Positions 18,610 through 26,541 of a stretch of 34,051 nt of DNA are shown here, piece after piece (positions within the stretch are counted from its first letter, which is position 1; each line of letters starts with the position of its first letter). Location: assembly GCA_025361935.1 (NCBI GenBank), contig JANYJB010000074.1, positions 1 to 34,051 on the forward strand, given 5' to 3'. This DNA comes from Verrucomicrobiota bacterium (GTDB lineage: Bacteria > Verrucomicrobiota > Verrucomicrobiia > Opitutales > Opitutaceae). A model generated the notes under the pieces. That model did not search any database. It was not told where the DNA came from and was given only the letters and a program-made list of their open reading frames with translations. The position numbers and the translations under genes are program-made.

Positions 18610-19566
18610 TCACATTGGTTTCGCGGGTGTTGTGACCCCGTGCAAAAGCGATGTCCCCACCGAGATCGCCAAAATCCCCCCGATCACACCCAGCGAGACG
18701 CCGATCGACACGGGAAACACTTCTTCAAGCAGCATCTTGAGCCCAATAAACACCAAGATCACCGCCAGCCCCAACCCGAGGTGGCGGAACAATCCCATCA
18801 CTCCGTGTAACGCGAAGTAAAGCGACCGCAGGCCGAGGATCGCAAAGATGTTGGATGTGAAAACGATGAAGGCGCTGCTGCTGATCGCCAGCACCGCCGG
18901 GATGGAGTCGAGCGCGAAGGCTACGTCGGTCGTCTCGATAACCAGCAAGACGATGAAAAGCGGGGTCGCCAGCCGGCGTCCGTCCCGCGTCACGAAGAAC
19001 CGGCCGCCTTCATAGGCTGGTGTGACGGGGAAAAACTTCCGGAAGAGGCGCACCGCGATGTTTTTCTCGGGGTCGATCTTGTCCTTGTGCGGCAGGGCCA
19101 TCTTGACGCCCGTGAACACGAGCAACACGCCGAAGCCGTAGATCAACCAGTGGAACCGGTCCAGCAGGTCCACGCCGACGATGATGAACACGAAGCGCAT
19201 GATTGCTGCCCCGAGGATGCCCCAGAACAGCACGCGGTGCTGGTGCTGCTGCGGCACCTTGAAATAGCTGAAAATCACGATGAACACGAAGACGTTGTCC
19301 ACGCTCAGGCAGATTTCCACGAGGTAGCCTGTGAACCATTGCAGGGCCAGTTCGCCGCCTTTTTCCGCGCCCAGTCCGTGGCTCCACCAAAACCAAAGCG
19401 CGGTGTTAAAGGTCATCGCCAGCGCGAGCCATACGATGCACCACGAGACGGCCTCCTTCATGCCGATGACGCCGGATTTTTTGCGGAAGACGCCGAGGTC
19501 GAGCGCGAGCATCGCTGCGATGAAGACGAGGAAGGCCGCCCAGGCCCACAGTGGCATGGTCTGCAT
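18610..19566 (-). CDS. TerC-family integral membrane protein (Alx-like, predicted metal exporter)
   Basis: 318 residues from the ATG at 19566 (MQTMPLWAW). The frame is open for 29 more codons upstream, but that stretch is Arg/Pro-rich and does not look like part of a TerC protein. About 7-9 membrane helices are visible. Both TerC hallmarks are present: LSVDNVFVFIVIFSYF, and TTDVAFALDSIPAVLA with its conserved acidic residues. The length and the PHKDKIDPEKN cytoplasmic loop match the Alx/YgjT branch. Members of this branch have been linked to manganese export and tellurite or pH stress; substrate here is inferred from family only. It is divergent from mscS with about 100 bp between starts. I see no yybP-ykoY-like riboswitch in that short leader. 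Confidence 0.92.
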   Translation of the reverse strand: MQTMPLWAWAAFLVFIAAMLALDLGVFRKKSGVIGMKEAVSWCIVWLALAMTFNTALWFWWSHGLGAEKGGELALQWFTGYLVEICLSVDNVFVFIVIFSYFKVPQQHQHRVLFWGILGAAIMRFVFIIVGVDLLDRFHWLIYGFGVLLVFTGVKMALPHKDKIDPEKNIAVRLFRKFFPVTPAYEGGRFFVTRDGRRLATPLFIVLLVIETTDVAFALDSIPAVLAISSSAFIVFTSNIFAILGLRSLYFALHGVMGLFRHLGLGLAVILVFIGLKMLLEEVFPVSIGVSLGVIGGILAISVGTSLLHGVTTPAKPM

Positions 19567-19620
19567 GTTTGGTGCGCGAAGTGTGAATGGGCGCGGGTTG
19601 CGGGCAAGCCGGGTTTTTCT

Positions 19621-19648
19621 CGGCGGCGGGTTGACACGGTCGCCGCCG
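19621..19648 (+). promoter_or_regulatory. Inverted repeat around a TTGACA box in the mscS/terC divergent region
   Basis: CGGCGGCG (19621-19628) and CGCCGCCG (19641-19648) form a perfect 8-bp inverted repeat whose 12-nt centre contains TTGACA (19631-19636). No good -10 box follows at 17 bp (aacatc). It could be an operator or an mRNA hairpin just upstream of the mscS start at 19668; function is unproven. Confidence 0.3.
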
Positions 19649-19667
19649 GGCAAAACATCGGCGCCTT

Positions 19668-20957
19668 ATGAAACGTGCATGCGCCATTTTTCTTTTCGCC
19701 ATCATCGGGCTTGCGCCTGTCCTTGTCCGGGCCGCTGAAGCCGATTCGCCGGTCGCATCTCCCGACGCGAATCAGGCCGTGATCAACACCCAGGCGGCCG
19801 CCGCGCTGGCCACGCAAGGGAAAGCCATCGTGCCGACGCCGCAGTTTCTCGAACACGTGGTCGATCTAGTCCTCGAGCTGTGCAACGTGAGCAGCAGCGG
19901 AAACACTTGGCAGCGCTACGCGATCTCGGCGGCGTTGTTCGTCGGCTTTTATCTGTTCCGGCGCATCGTCACCACGATCTGTTTTGCCTTTCTGAAGAAG
20001 CTCGCCTCGCGCACCGAGACGACGCTTGACGACAAGCTTTTCCCGGCGCTGGAGGCTCCGGTCGCCGCGTTCATCGCGCTGTTCGGCGTGTTTGCCTCGC
20101 TCAAGGTGCTCAAGCTCGCCGAGTCCACCGATCGGGTCATCGGCTACGCCTCGACCACCGCGTTTTCCCTGGCGTTTTTCTGGCTGCTGCTGCGCGCGTT
20201 CAACGCCGTGCTCGACCATGCGCACGAGATCGCGCTGGAAAAAAAGCTCGGCGTCGCCGCCTTCATGCCGTGGATCAAAAAGGCGCTCGTCACGATCTTC
20301 GTGGTCATCGGCGCGCTGATGACGGCGCAGAGCCTCGGGGCCGACGTGAAGGCGTTTCTCGCCGGTCTCGGCATCGGCGGCCTGGCCTTCGCCCTTGCGG
20401 CGCAGGACACGATCGCGAATCTCTTCGGCTCCGTGGTGGTCGCGATCGACCAGCCGTTCAAGCTTGGGGAAACCGTCCGCATCGGCGCGTTTACCGGCAT
20501 GGTCGAGGACATCGGCCTGCGCTCGACCAAGCTGCGCGCGGTGGACAAGTCGCTCATCGTCATTCCCAACAAAACGGTGGCGGCGGAGGCCATCACTAAT
20601 CTTGCGCGTTTCACGCAGCGCCGGGTCGAGCAGGTCATCGGCCTCACCTACGACACGACCGCGGAGCAGATGGACGCCATTGTGGAAGATTTTCGGAAAC
20701 TCATTTTGGCCGAACCCGGAGTGGATCCGACTTCGGTGATGGTGTTTTTCCGCGATTACAGCGCCTCGTCGCTCGACATTTGGATCGTTTATGTGGCGAG
20801 CGACGCGGATTTTCAAAAACATCTCGGGCTGCGCCAGCGGATCAATCTGGCGATCATGCGCGCGGTGCAGGCGCGGGGACTGGCGTTTGCCTTCCCGACG
20901 CAGACGGTGCAGTTGGACGGTCCGGTCGCCAAGCAGTTGGCGGCGGGTAAGCTATAA
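19668..20957 (+). CDS. MscS-family mechanosensitive ion channel
   Basis: 429 residues. A signal peptide or first helix is followed by several membrane helices (for example about 84-108 and 125-150). The MscS pore helix and beta domain come next: the Gly/Ala-rich TM3 with AFLAGLGIGGLAFALAAQD starts near residue 229, then NLFGSVVVAIDQPFKLGETV and GMVEDIGLRSTKLRAVDKS, and IPNKTV at the end of the beta domain. The C-terminal alpha/beta domain contains a DYSASSLDIWIVY segment. MscS channels open on membrane tension and release solutes during osmotic downshock. The protein is longer than the 286-residue E. coli MscS because of extra N-terminal helices, as in many MscS homologues. It is single and monocistronic, with the IS/RHS scar directly downstream. 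Confidence 0.93.
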   Translation: MKRACAIFLFAIIGLAPVLVRAAEADSPVASPDANQAVINTQAAAALATQGKAIVPTPQFLEHVVDLVLELCNVSSSGNTWQRYAISAALFVGFYLFRRIVTTICFAFLKKLASRTETTLDDKLFPALEAPVAAFIALFGVFASLKVLKLAESTDRVIGYASTTAFSLAFFWLLLRAFNAVLDHAHEIALEKKLGVAAFMPWIKKALVTIFVVIGALMTAQSLGADVKAFLAGLGIGGLAFALAAQDTIANLFGSVVVAIDQPFKLGETVRIGAFTGMVEDIGLRSTKLRAVDKSLIVIPNKTVAAEAITNLARFTQRRVEQVIGLTYDTTAEQMDAIVEDFRKLILAEPGVDPTSVMVFFRDYSASSLDIWIVYVASDADFQKHLGLRQRINLAIMRAVQARGLAFAFPTQTVQLDGPVAKQLAAGKL

Positions 20958-20983
20958 TGGGGATAAATCCGGTTTTGTTTGGT

Positions 20984-21160
20984 TTATAAAACCTTGATGC
21001 AGAATGAAATTAAAAAAGGTAAAGGGTAAAACCTGACCCCTTTTTGGGGCTTCACCAACTCAGCCGCCGCCAGCGCAGTTATATCAGCACAAAACATCTT
21101 CAAAATATCTCGAAATTGACGCTCAGAAATTCGTGACCTGAAATGATATTTGTTCTTCAT
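20984..21160 (-). pseudogene. Truncated IS1595-family transposase (N-terminal fragment)
   Basis: A 58-codon minus-strand frame starts at the ATG at 21160. It reads MKNKYHFRSRISERQFRDIL followed by KMFCADITALAAAELV. This matches the N-terminal pattern of IS1595-family (IS1016-like) transposases: KxKYxxRSRISExxFRxIL, then FxxDxTAxxxAEL. The match stops after about 37 residues (near 21048). What follows is an unrelated stretch that includes GGGGTCAGGTTTTACCC on the minus strand, and a stop at 20984. The helix-turn-helix remainder and the catalytic DDE part are missing. This is a remnant of an insertion sequence next to the RHS debris. Confidence 0.7.
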
Positions 21161-21259
21161 TATCCATCCGTAGCTTATGCAGATTTACACCCGCTCAGCT
21201 AGGAAAGACCCATTTTATAATACAAATTCCACTTCATATAACTTATTATCCATTAACTT

Positions 21260-21454
21260 TTATGGATTTCGACGCCAATCTGGGTAAGTTCTTTGCTCGG
21301 GGCCCACGCCAAATATACTCCGGGTGTAAGAATTGTCTTCTTTTTCTCTATTAATGTTGGAATCTCGAGTCTGTAGTTCATCGGGGGTTAACGAACTACA
21401 ACCAGAAAGCAATACGACTAATCCAGTGTAAAATAAAATGCAAAATATTCTCAT
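21260..21454 (-). CDS. Small putative lipoprotein
   Basis: 64 residues from the ATG at 21454, which starts a compact lipoprotein signal (MRIFCILFYTGLVVLLSGCSS) with lipobox LSGC. An upstream TTG at 21484 would add ten residues but spoil the signal peptide. The mature part is short and polar, ending GVGPEQRTYPDWRRNP. I do not recognise a family. The gene is AT-rich, unlike the surrounding chromosome. It sits about 105 bp downstream of the RHS remnant on the same strand, the usual position for a cargo or immunity gene. That relationship is an inference, not a recognised pairing. Confidence 0.55.
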   Translation of the reverse strand: MRIFCILFYTGLVVLLSGCSSLTPDELQTRDSNINREKEDNSYTRSIFGVGPEQRTYPDWRRNP

Positions 21455-21559
21455 ACAATTATTGATTAAAATTGATGTGTGCAATAAATTTTATGGATAT
21501 GTTTTCAAATAAAAATTTATTTAGTCGACATGACATACGCTTAGGTAGCTTCAGTCTAA

Positions 21560-22618
21560 CTAAAATTTTATAGTTATAGATATTGATACATTATTTTTAA
21601 CCGGATCCCTGTCCTTAGGGGCGTTTACTTCATCTATCGCATCTGAATTTATATTTATATCGACGCTAGTGCTGTCGTTAATTTTTTGATGCCCCGCACC
21701 CTTAATTGAATTGTATATATTAGTCAATTCATCTATTATGTCATTTATATCATCGCGTAAATCATCCGATTTGTTGCTTGAATTAGTATTATCTTCATTT
21801 TGATTTTCACTATTATCATCTGAACACAATCCATCTGAATCTTTTTTGTTTAACGAATTATTGCCGCAATACCTATAGATGTTAATATCTCCCGCATCAA
21901 ATTTTATTGGATCGGTCTGGAGGAACCGTCCCAGGTCAGCCGAATACACCCGGTTCCTGTAATCATAAAGATTTACCTCCGCCAACCACTCGCGCCCAGT
22001 GAAGAGGAAGCGATTACCATAAGCGGAAGCCGTCAGCGGATTGCCAGAGCCATCCGTAATGCTCGGTTTGCCGAACACGTCGTAATTGTATTTCTCGACT
22101 ATTAAGCCGCTGGCGTTCGTCAGATTGACGACGCTGCCAAGTGCGTTGTGGTGGTAATAGATCGTCCCGTTAACGGAATCGGTTTTGGAAAGCAGTTCAT
22201 CTTGGCGCACTCCATGAACGTAAGTCGCCGACAAATTACCCGAGGCATCACGTTCTTCGATCAAGTCCCACCCATCGTAAATCAAGTAGGTATTTACCCC
22301 GTTGACGGTGCGTTGCACGACACGGTTTTTGCTGTCATAGAAGAACGAGTCAACATTTCCGCCAACTGAGGCGCTCATCAGACGATTTTGGGCATCGTAA
22401 AGGTAAATACCATTGCCACTCGTAAGATTGCCGTCGCCATCGTAGGCGTAGGAAGCAGCTCCCACGGAAGTGTATTGGTTCAGATTATTTACCGCATAGC
22501 TCGTGGTTCCAGTCGCGGTGTCCGTGACTGCCGTGCGATTGCCCGTAGGATCATAAGTGTAGCCCACCGTTCGCACCGCCGCTGTTGGCGTGCTGTTTGG
22601 CGTGGTGGCGTCATACTG
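21560..22618 (-). pseudogene. 5'-truncated RHS-repeat protein with AT-rich variable C-terminal tip
   Basis: About 352 codons of an RHS/YD-repeat protein. They include YTYDPTGNRT, YAYDGDGNLTSGN, YLYDAQNRL and YYHHNALGSVVNLT. An RHS-core ending follows, with FTGREWLAEVNLYDYRNRVY, DLGRFLQTDP and YRYCGNNSLN. The frame enters from a TAA at 22619-22621, with RHS-like residues QYDATTPN right after it and no ATG. A GTG at 22576 is the first possible start, far too late for an RHS protein, which normally exceeds 1000 residues. From about 21826 downward the last 88 codons are AT-rich, Asn/Asp/Ser-rich and unlike the core, the usual sign of a swappable C-terminal toxin or cargo domain. No toxin family is recognised. 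It is probably a recombination remnant or 'orphan tip', not an expressed full protein. Confidence 0.75.
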
Positions 22619-22686
22619 TTAACGCGTGCCACCATCGTAGCAATGGCAACCGTTTTGGTTGAACTGCTCTCAACCGTAGAAACAGG

Positions 22687-22722
22687 GAAAAGGCCCGAGG
22701 GCGGGGGCGGCGCGCCTCTCGG
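22687..22722 (-). terminator. Candidate terminator of the HlyD/ABC export operon
   Basis: On the minus strand, 19 bp past the permease stop, CCGAG(A)GGCG pairs with CGCCCTCGG (9 bp, one bulged A) around a C-rich loop, followed by GCCTTTTCCC. The stem is good but the T tract is short. Confidence 0.45.
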
Positions 22723-22741
22723 AGAAAACGGGTTGGGCCAC

Positions 22742-23875
22742 TCAGTCCAGCGTCTGCCGGTAGCGTTTCACGCCGACGGTCATCGCCACGACGAGGAAGA
22801 GAAGAAGCGGCCACAGCTCGGGCGCGATCTCGGCGGGGCCGTTGCCCTTCAGCATAATGCCGCGGACGATGCGCAGAAAGTGGGTGTTGGGTAGAACGCT
22901 GCCGACTGCCTGCGCCCACTCCGGCATTCCGCGGAAGGGAAACATGAAACCTGAAAGCAGAATCGACGGCAGGAAGAAGAACATCGCCATCTGCACGGCC
23001 TGCAGCTGGTTTTTCGCGAGCGTGGAAAAAGTGATGCCCATCGCGAGGTTGGCCGCGATGAAGAGCAGCGCCACCGCGTAGAGCAGCGGGAGGCTGCCGA
23101 TCATCGGCACGTTGAAGATGCACCGCGAGGCGAGCAGGATGAGCGTCACTTGGATGTAGCCGACGGTGATGTAGGGGAGGATTTTTCCGACCATCACCTC
23201 GAACGGGCGCACGGGCGTGGCGAGGAGGTTTTCCATCGTGCCGCGCTCGCGTTCGCGCGTGATGGCGAGGGCGGTGATGACGACCATCGTCATCGTGAGG
23301 ACGACGCCCATAAGCCCCGGGACGACGTTGTATTGGGTGATGTTCTCGGGGTTGTAGTGCGCGTGGATGCGGAAATCCACCGGGCCGTCCTTCGCCTGCA
23401 ACCGGGCGAGCGGGCCGGGCAGGTCGCGGTTGAAGACGGTGTTGGCGAGCTTGCTGACGGCGGAGATCGCCGGGCCGGTGGCGGCGGGGTCGGCGGCATC
23501 GGCTTCGATGAGCACGGTCGGGCGTTCGCCGCGGAGAAGCCTGCGGGTGAAATCCTCGGGGATGTTGATGGCAAACTGAACCTCGCCGAGTTGGAGCAGG
23601 CGACGGGTCTCGTCCTCGGTTTCGGCCTCGCGCACAACTTGGAAGTAATCACTCGTGCGCAGGGCCTGCACGAGCGTGCGCGCGAACGGGCCCTGATCGG
23701 CGGCGCGGATGGCGGTCGGCAGGTGGCGCGGGTCAGAATTGATGGCGAAGCCGAACAGCAAGAGCTGCATGAGTGGGACGCCGACCATCATGCCGAAAGT
23801 CGCGCGGTCGCGTTTCATTTGGATGAACTCCTTGAGGACGACGGCCCAGAGGCGATGGAAGGCGAAGCGTCTCAT
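22742..23875 (-). CDS. ABC-2 type transporter permease (YbhS/YbhR-like)
   Basis: 377-residue membrane subunit of an export ABC transporter. It has one N-terminal helix (MMVGVPLMQLLLFGFAI, near residue 35), an extracytoplasmic domain to about 175, then five helices. The ABC-2 features are clear: VVITALAITRERERGTMENLLATP, PYITVGYIQVTLILL and the FFLPSILLSGFMFPF helix. The start ATG overlaps the ATPase stop by 4 bp (ATGA), so translation is coupled. In the YbhGFSR-type arrangement two permeases follow the ATPase. Here there is one, with a possible terminator and RHS debris immediately after, so it either works as a homodimer or its partner was lost. Confidence 0.9.
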   Translation of the reverse strand: MRRFAFHRLWAVVLKEFIQMKRDRATFGMMVGVPLMQLLLFGFAINSDPRHLPTAIRAADQGPFARTLVQALRTSDYFQVVREAETEDETRRLLQLGEVQFAINIPEDFTRRLLRGERPTVLIEADAADPAATGPAISAVSKLANTVFNRDLPGPLARLQAKDGPVDFRIHAHYNPENITQYNVVPGLMGVVLTMTMVVITALAITRERERGTMENLLATPVRPFEVMVGKILPYITVGYIQVTLILLASRCIFNVPMIGSLPLLYAVALLFIAANLAMGITFSTLAKNQLQAVQMAMFFFLPSILLSGFMFPFRGMPEWAQAVGSVLPNTHFLRIVRGIMLKGNGPAEIAPELWPLLLFLVVAMTVGVKRYRQTLD

Positions 23876-24798
23876 TTGAAGTTGTCCTTGGCGCGGTCCA
23901 TGAGGCCGATGAACACGTCTTCGAGGCCGGCGCGGATGCGTGTCCAGGTGTGGCGCGGATCGCGGACGGAATTGACGGCGGCTTCGAGTTTGGCGTCGTC
24001 GTGTCCGCTCACGTGGAGGGTGTTGCCGAAGGCGGTGACCTGTTCGACGCCGTCCCGCCCGCGCAGGGCGGCGGAGAGGGCGCGCAGATCGGGGCCGGTG
24101 ACGCTCCAGGTGGAGAGGTTGGCGGCGGCGAGCACTTCGTCGAGCGAGCCGCGGGCGAGGAGGTTGCCGTAGGCAAGGTAGGCGAGGCGGTGGCAGCGCT
24201 CAGCTTCGTCCATGTAATGCGTGGTGATGAGCACGGTGAGGCCGTCGGCGGCGAGCTGGTGGATTTCGTCCCAGAACTCGCGGCGGGCCTTGGGGTCAAC
24301 CCCGGCGGTGGGCTCGTCGAGAAGGAGAAGTTGCGGCGAATGGATGAGGCAGGCGGCGAGCGCGAGGCGCTGTTTCCAGCCGCCGGAGAGCTGGCCGGCG
24401 AGCTGCGCGCTGCGGTTGGCGAGGCCGAGGCGTTCGAGGCTGCGTTCGACGGAGGCGGCGCGGTCGGGCACGTCGTAAATGCGCGCGATGAAATCGAGAT
24501 TTTCGCGGATGCTCAGGTCTTCGTAGTAGCTGAACCGCTGCGTCATGTAGCCGACGTGGCGTTTGATGTCGGCCTGCTGCGAACGCACGTCGTAGCCGAG
24601 GCAGGTGCCGGTGCCCGCGTCGGGCGTGAGCAGGCCGCAGAGCATACGGATGAAGGTGGTCTTGCCGGAGCCGTTGGGGCCGAGGAAGCCGTAGATCTCG
24701 CCGCGCCGCACCCGGAGGTCGATGGCGTTGACGACGGTTTTGTCGTCGAAGCGCTTGGTGACGCCGGTGACGTCGATGGCGAACTCGGGGGCGTTCAT
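23872..24798 (-). CDS. ABC transporter ATP-binding protein of an export complex
   Basis: 308-residue nucleotide-binding subunit. It has Walker A GPNGSGKT (residues 40-47), the Q-loop at Q87 (GYMTQRFSYYEDLS), signature LSGGW (137-141), Walker B LLLLDEP with D161 and catalytic E162, and the H-loop in VLITTHYMDEAE. The DEAEx and YxTQxFSLY-like features are typical of drug/export ATPases of the YbhF/CcmA class. It has only one ATPase domain, whereas E. coli YbhF is a tandem fusion of two. It is the second gene of the operon: 17 bp after the HlyD gene, and its stop overlaps the permease start. Confidence 0.93.
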   Translation of the reverse strand: MNAPEFAIDVTGVTKRFDDKTVVNAIDLRVRRGEIYGFLGPNGSGKTTFIRMLCGLLTPDAGTGTCLGYDVRSQQADIKRHVGYMTQRFSYYEDLSIRENLDFIARIYDVPDRAASVERSLERLGLANRSAQLAGQLSGGWKQRLALAACLIHSPQLLLLDEPTAGVDPKARREFWDEIHQLAADGLTVLITTHYMDEAERCHRLAYLAYGNLLARGSLDEVLAAANLSTWSVTGPDLRALSAALRGRDGVEQVTAFGNTLHVSGHDDAKLEAAVNSVRDPRHTWTRIRAGLEDVFIGLMDRAKDNFK

Positions 24799-24815
24799 GC
24801 GGCCGGAGGAGGCGA

Positions 24816-25784
24816 TCAGTTGGCGGGCGTCACGTCCACGGGCTGGCCGGGGTGGAGATCGCGGGCGGCGTTGGCGTCCGTAAAAACGGCCTCGACCATG
24901 AAGACGAGTTTGGAGCGGTTGTCGCGGTTGTAGAGAACAGGCGGAGTAAATTCCGGCTGGGGTGAAAGGTAGCTGATGCGGGCGTCGAGTGCGGGGCGTC
25001 CGTCGATGGCGACACGCACGGAGGCGCCGGCCTTGAGCGCGACGAAAGCGGACTCGTGCACGAAGAAACGCACCTTGATGTTTTCCGGCGGCAAGAGGCT
25101 GACGACCGGATTGCCAGCGGCGACGAACTCACCCTGGCGATAGAGGGTATCGTAAACGAGCGCGGCGCACGGAGAGGACTGGGATTTTTGGGTAACGCTC
25201 CAGTCGGCCTTGGCCTTCGCGGCGGTGGCGGCGCGCATGTCGGCCTCGGCGGCGGCGATCACGTCGGGGCGGCTGCCAAGGCGGGCGGTGTCTAGCTGGG
25301 CGGCGAGGTCGTCGGCTGCGCGGGCGGCCTGCTCATAAGTGAGGCGGGCGCGGTCGTAGTCGCTGGCGGAGATGGTGCGGCTTTTGAAGAGGGCATCCTG
25401 CCGGTCGAGTTCCAGGCGGGCGAGTTCGGCGGCGGCACGGGCTTGAGCGAGCCGGGCCTCGATGGCGGCGAGTTCGGATGGACGAAGACCTTTCTTGAAG
25501 TCGTCGAGGCGGGCTTGGGTGGAGCTCAACTGGTCGGCGGCCTGGCGCAGGGCGGCGAGTTCGGAGGCGTGTTCCAGAGTGAAGAGCGGGGCGCCGACGG
25601 CGACGCGCGCGCCCTTGAAGATAGAAAGAGTTTCAAGTTGGCCTGCAAGCGGGGAGGCGACGTAAACAAAGTCGCCCTCAAGGTATCCTTGATAAGAAGA
25701 GGCGGCATGCCGACCGCAGCCGGACAAAACGAAGCCAGACAAAAGAGCCAAAAGGAGCGGCTTGGCGCGGGACTGATTTTTCAT
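24816..25784 (-). CDS. HlyD/YbhG-type membrane-fusion (periplasmic adaptor) lipoprotein
   Basis: 322 residues. The N-terminus is a lipoprotein signal (LLLALLSGFVLSGCGR) with lipobox LSGC, anchoring it to the membrane. The adaptor fold follows: a lipoyl-like half motif (VASPLAGQLETLSIFKGARV), a long helical hairpin (about 75-195) rich in Ala/Arg/Glu, a second half (LYRQGEFVAAGNPVVSLLPPENIKV), and a beta-barrel part with VRFFVHESAFVALKAGASV. Such adaptors link an inner-membrane ABC-2 pump to an outer-membrane TolC-like duct; no TolC gene is in the window. It is the first gene of the minus-strand export operon, divergent from the gene at 25978. Confidence 0.9.
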   Translation of the reverse strand: MKNQSRAKPLLLALLSGFVLSGCGRHAASSYQGYLEGDFVYVASPLAGQLETLSIFKGARVAVGAPLFTLEHASELAALRQAADQLSSTQARLDDFKKGLRPSELAAIEARLAQARAAAELARLELDRQDALFKSRTISASDYDRARLTYEQAARAADDLAAQLDTARLGSRPDVIAAAEADMRAATAAKAKADWSVTQKSQSSPCAALVYDTLYRQGEFVAAGNPVVSLLPPENIKVRFFVHESAFVALKAGASVRVAIDGRPALDARISYLSPQPEFTPPVLYNRDNRSKLVFMVEAVFTDANAARDLHPGQPVDVTPAN

Positions 25785-25977
25785 GATCTTGGCGGTGATT
25801 TCGCGCGAATGGCAAGAACGGGCGCACGGTTTGCCATCGTGTTTTCAGGCCGATTTTTTGCGAGTTGATTCGATGGGTCGGCGGGCGTTTGGCGCATAAA
25901 TGCGATGGCAGGTAACTTCGGCGGGTGGTGTTGCGTCGCTTGACCTAGGTTGCCTCGTCTTTATGCATTTTCCACAA

Positions 25978-26541
25978 ATGTCTCCCTCGTTTCGCATTTT
26001 GCTTTTCGCGTTTCCGGTGCTTGCGGGTTCCCGGTTGTTTGGGGCCGTGGCGTTGGATGACTTGGTGAAAAGCTCGCCGTTTTTGCCGGGCGGCCAAGAA
26101 AGCGTCACGGCGGTTCCTTCGGAAAACGCGGTGGTGGAGTTCCGTGGCATGATCACGACCAAGGACGGCATACTCTTCGGGTTGTATGATCGCACGACCC
26201 AGACGGGTGCCTGGGTGCGCAAGCAGGACAAGGATGCGGATTTTCTGGTGGAGGCTTACGATGCGGCGAACGATGTCGTGGCGGTCAATTATCACGGGCA
26301 AAAATTCAATCTGGCGCTTTCCTCATCGAAAATCGCCAAGGCGGCCGCGTCGCCAGCTCTGCCTGCCGCAATGACTACGGACGCGCAACCGTCGTCCGCA
26401 CCCGCCTTGACGGGTGGGCGCGGGGATGACTCGCGACGGTTGGAATCGATCGCTGCCGAGGTGAGGCGCAGGCGGGCGTTGCGCCAAGGGGAAGCCAACG
26501 GCGCCGCCGCGACCCAGCCTGCCAGCAGGCCTCGGCAGTGA
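25978..26541 (+). CDS. Secreted hypothetical protein coupled to an ABC exporter
   Basis: 187 residues from the ATG at 25978, which gives a compact signal peptide (MSPSFRILLFAFPVLAGSRLFGA). Earlier in-frame starts (25963, 25900) would lengthen it with non-signal sequence. A TTGACC box at 25940-25945, followed at 16 bp by a weak TATGCA, also argues for the later start. The mature part has a small beta-rich domain (about 30-105; VVEFRGMITTKDGILFGLYD, GAWVRKQD, VVAVNYHGQKFNL). The C-terminus is an Ala/Arg-rich, probably disordered tail. The fold is vaguely like small periplasmic HR/PilP-type beta domains but I cannot assign a family. Its stop overlaps the next gene's GTG start by 4 bp (GTGA), so it is translationally coupled to the ABC exporter pair. 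Confidence 0.7.
   Translation: MSPSFRILLFAFPVLAGSRLFGAVALDDLVKSSPFLPGGQESVTAVPSENAVVEFRGMITTKDGILFGLYDRTTQTGAWVRKQDKDADFLVEAYDAANDVVAVNYHGQKFNLALSSSKIAKAAASPALPAAMTTDAQPSSAPALTGGRGDDSRRLESIAAEVRRRRALRQGEANGAAATQPASRPRQ

Noticed and set aside
20957-21000. TATAAT sequence and GGTTTT...AAAACC hairpin just after mscS
   Set aside because: No -35 box at the right distance, and the stem is short with an 11-nt loop and no T tract.
22611-23123. Long minus-strand open frame overlapping the ABC-2 permease
   Set aside because: It is an alternative-frame shadow of the GC-rich permease gene, whose own frame has clear membrane helices and motifs.
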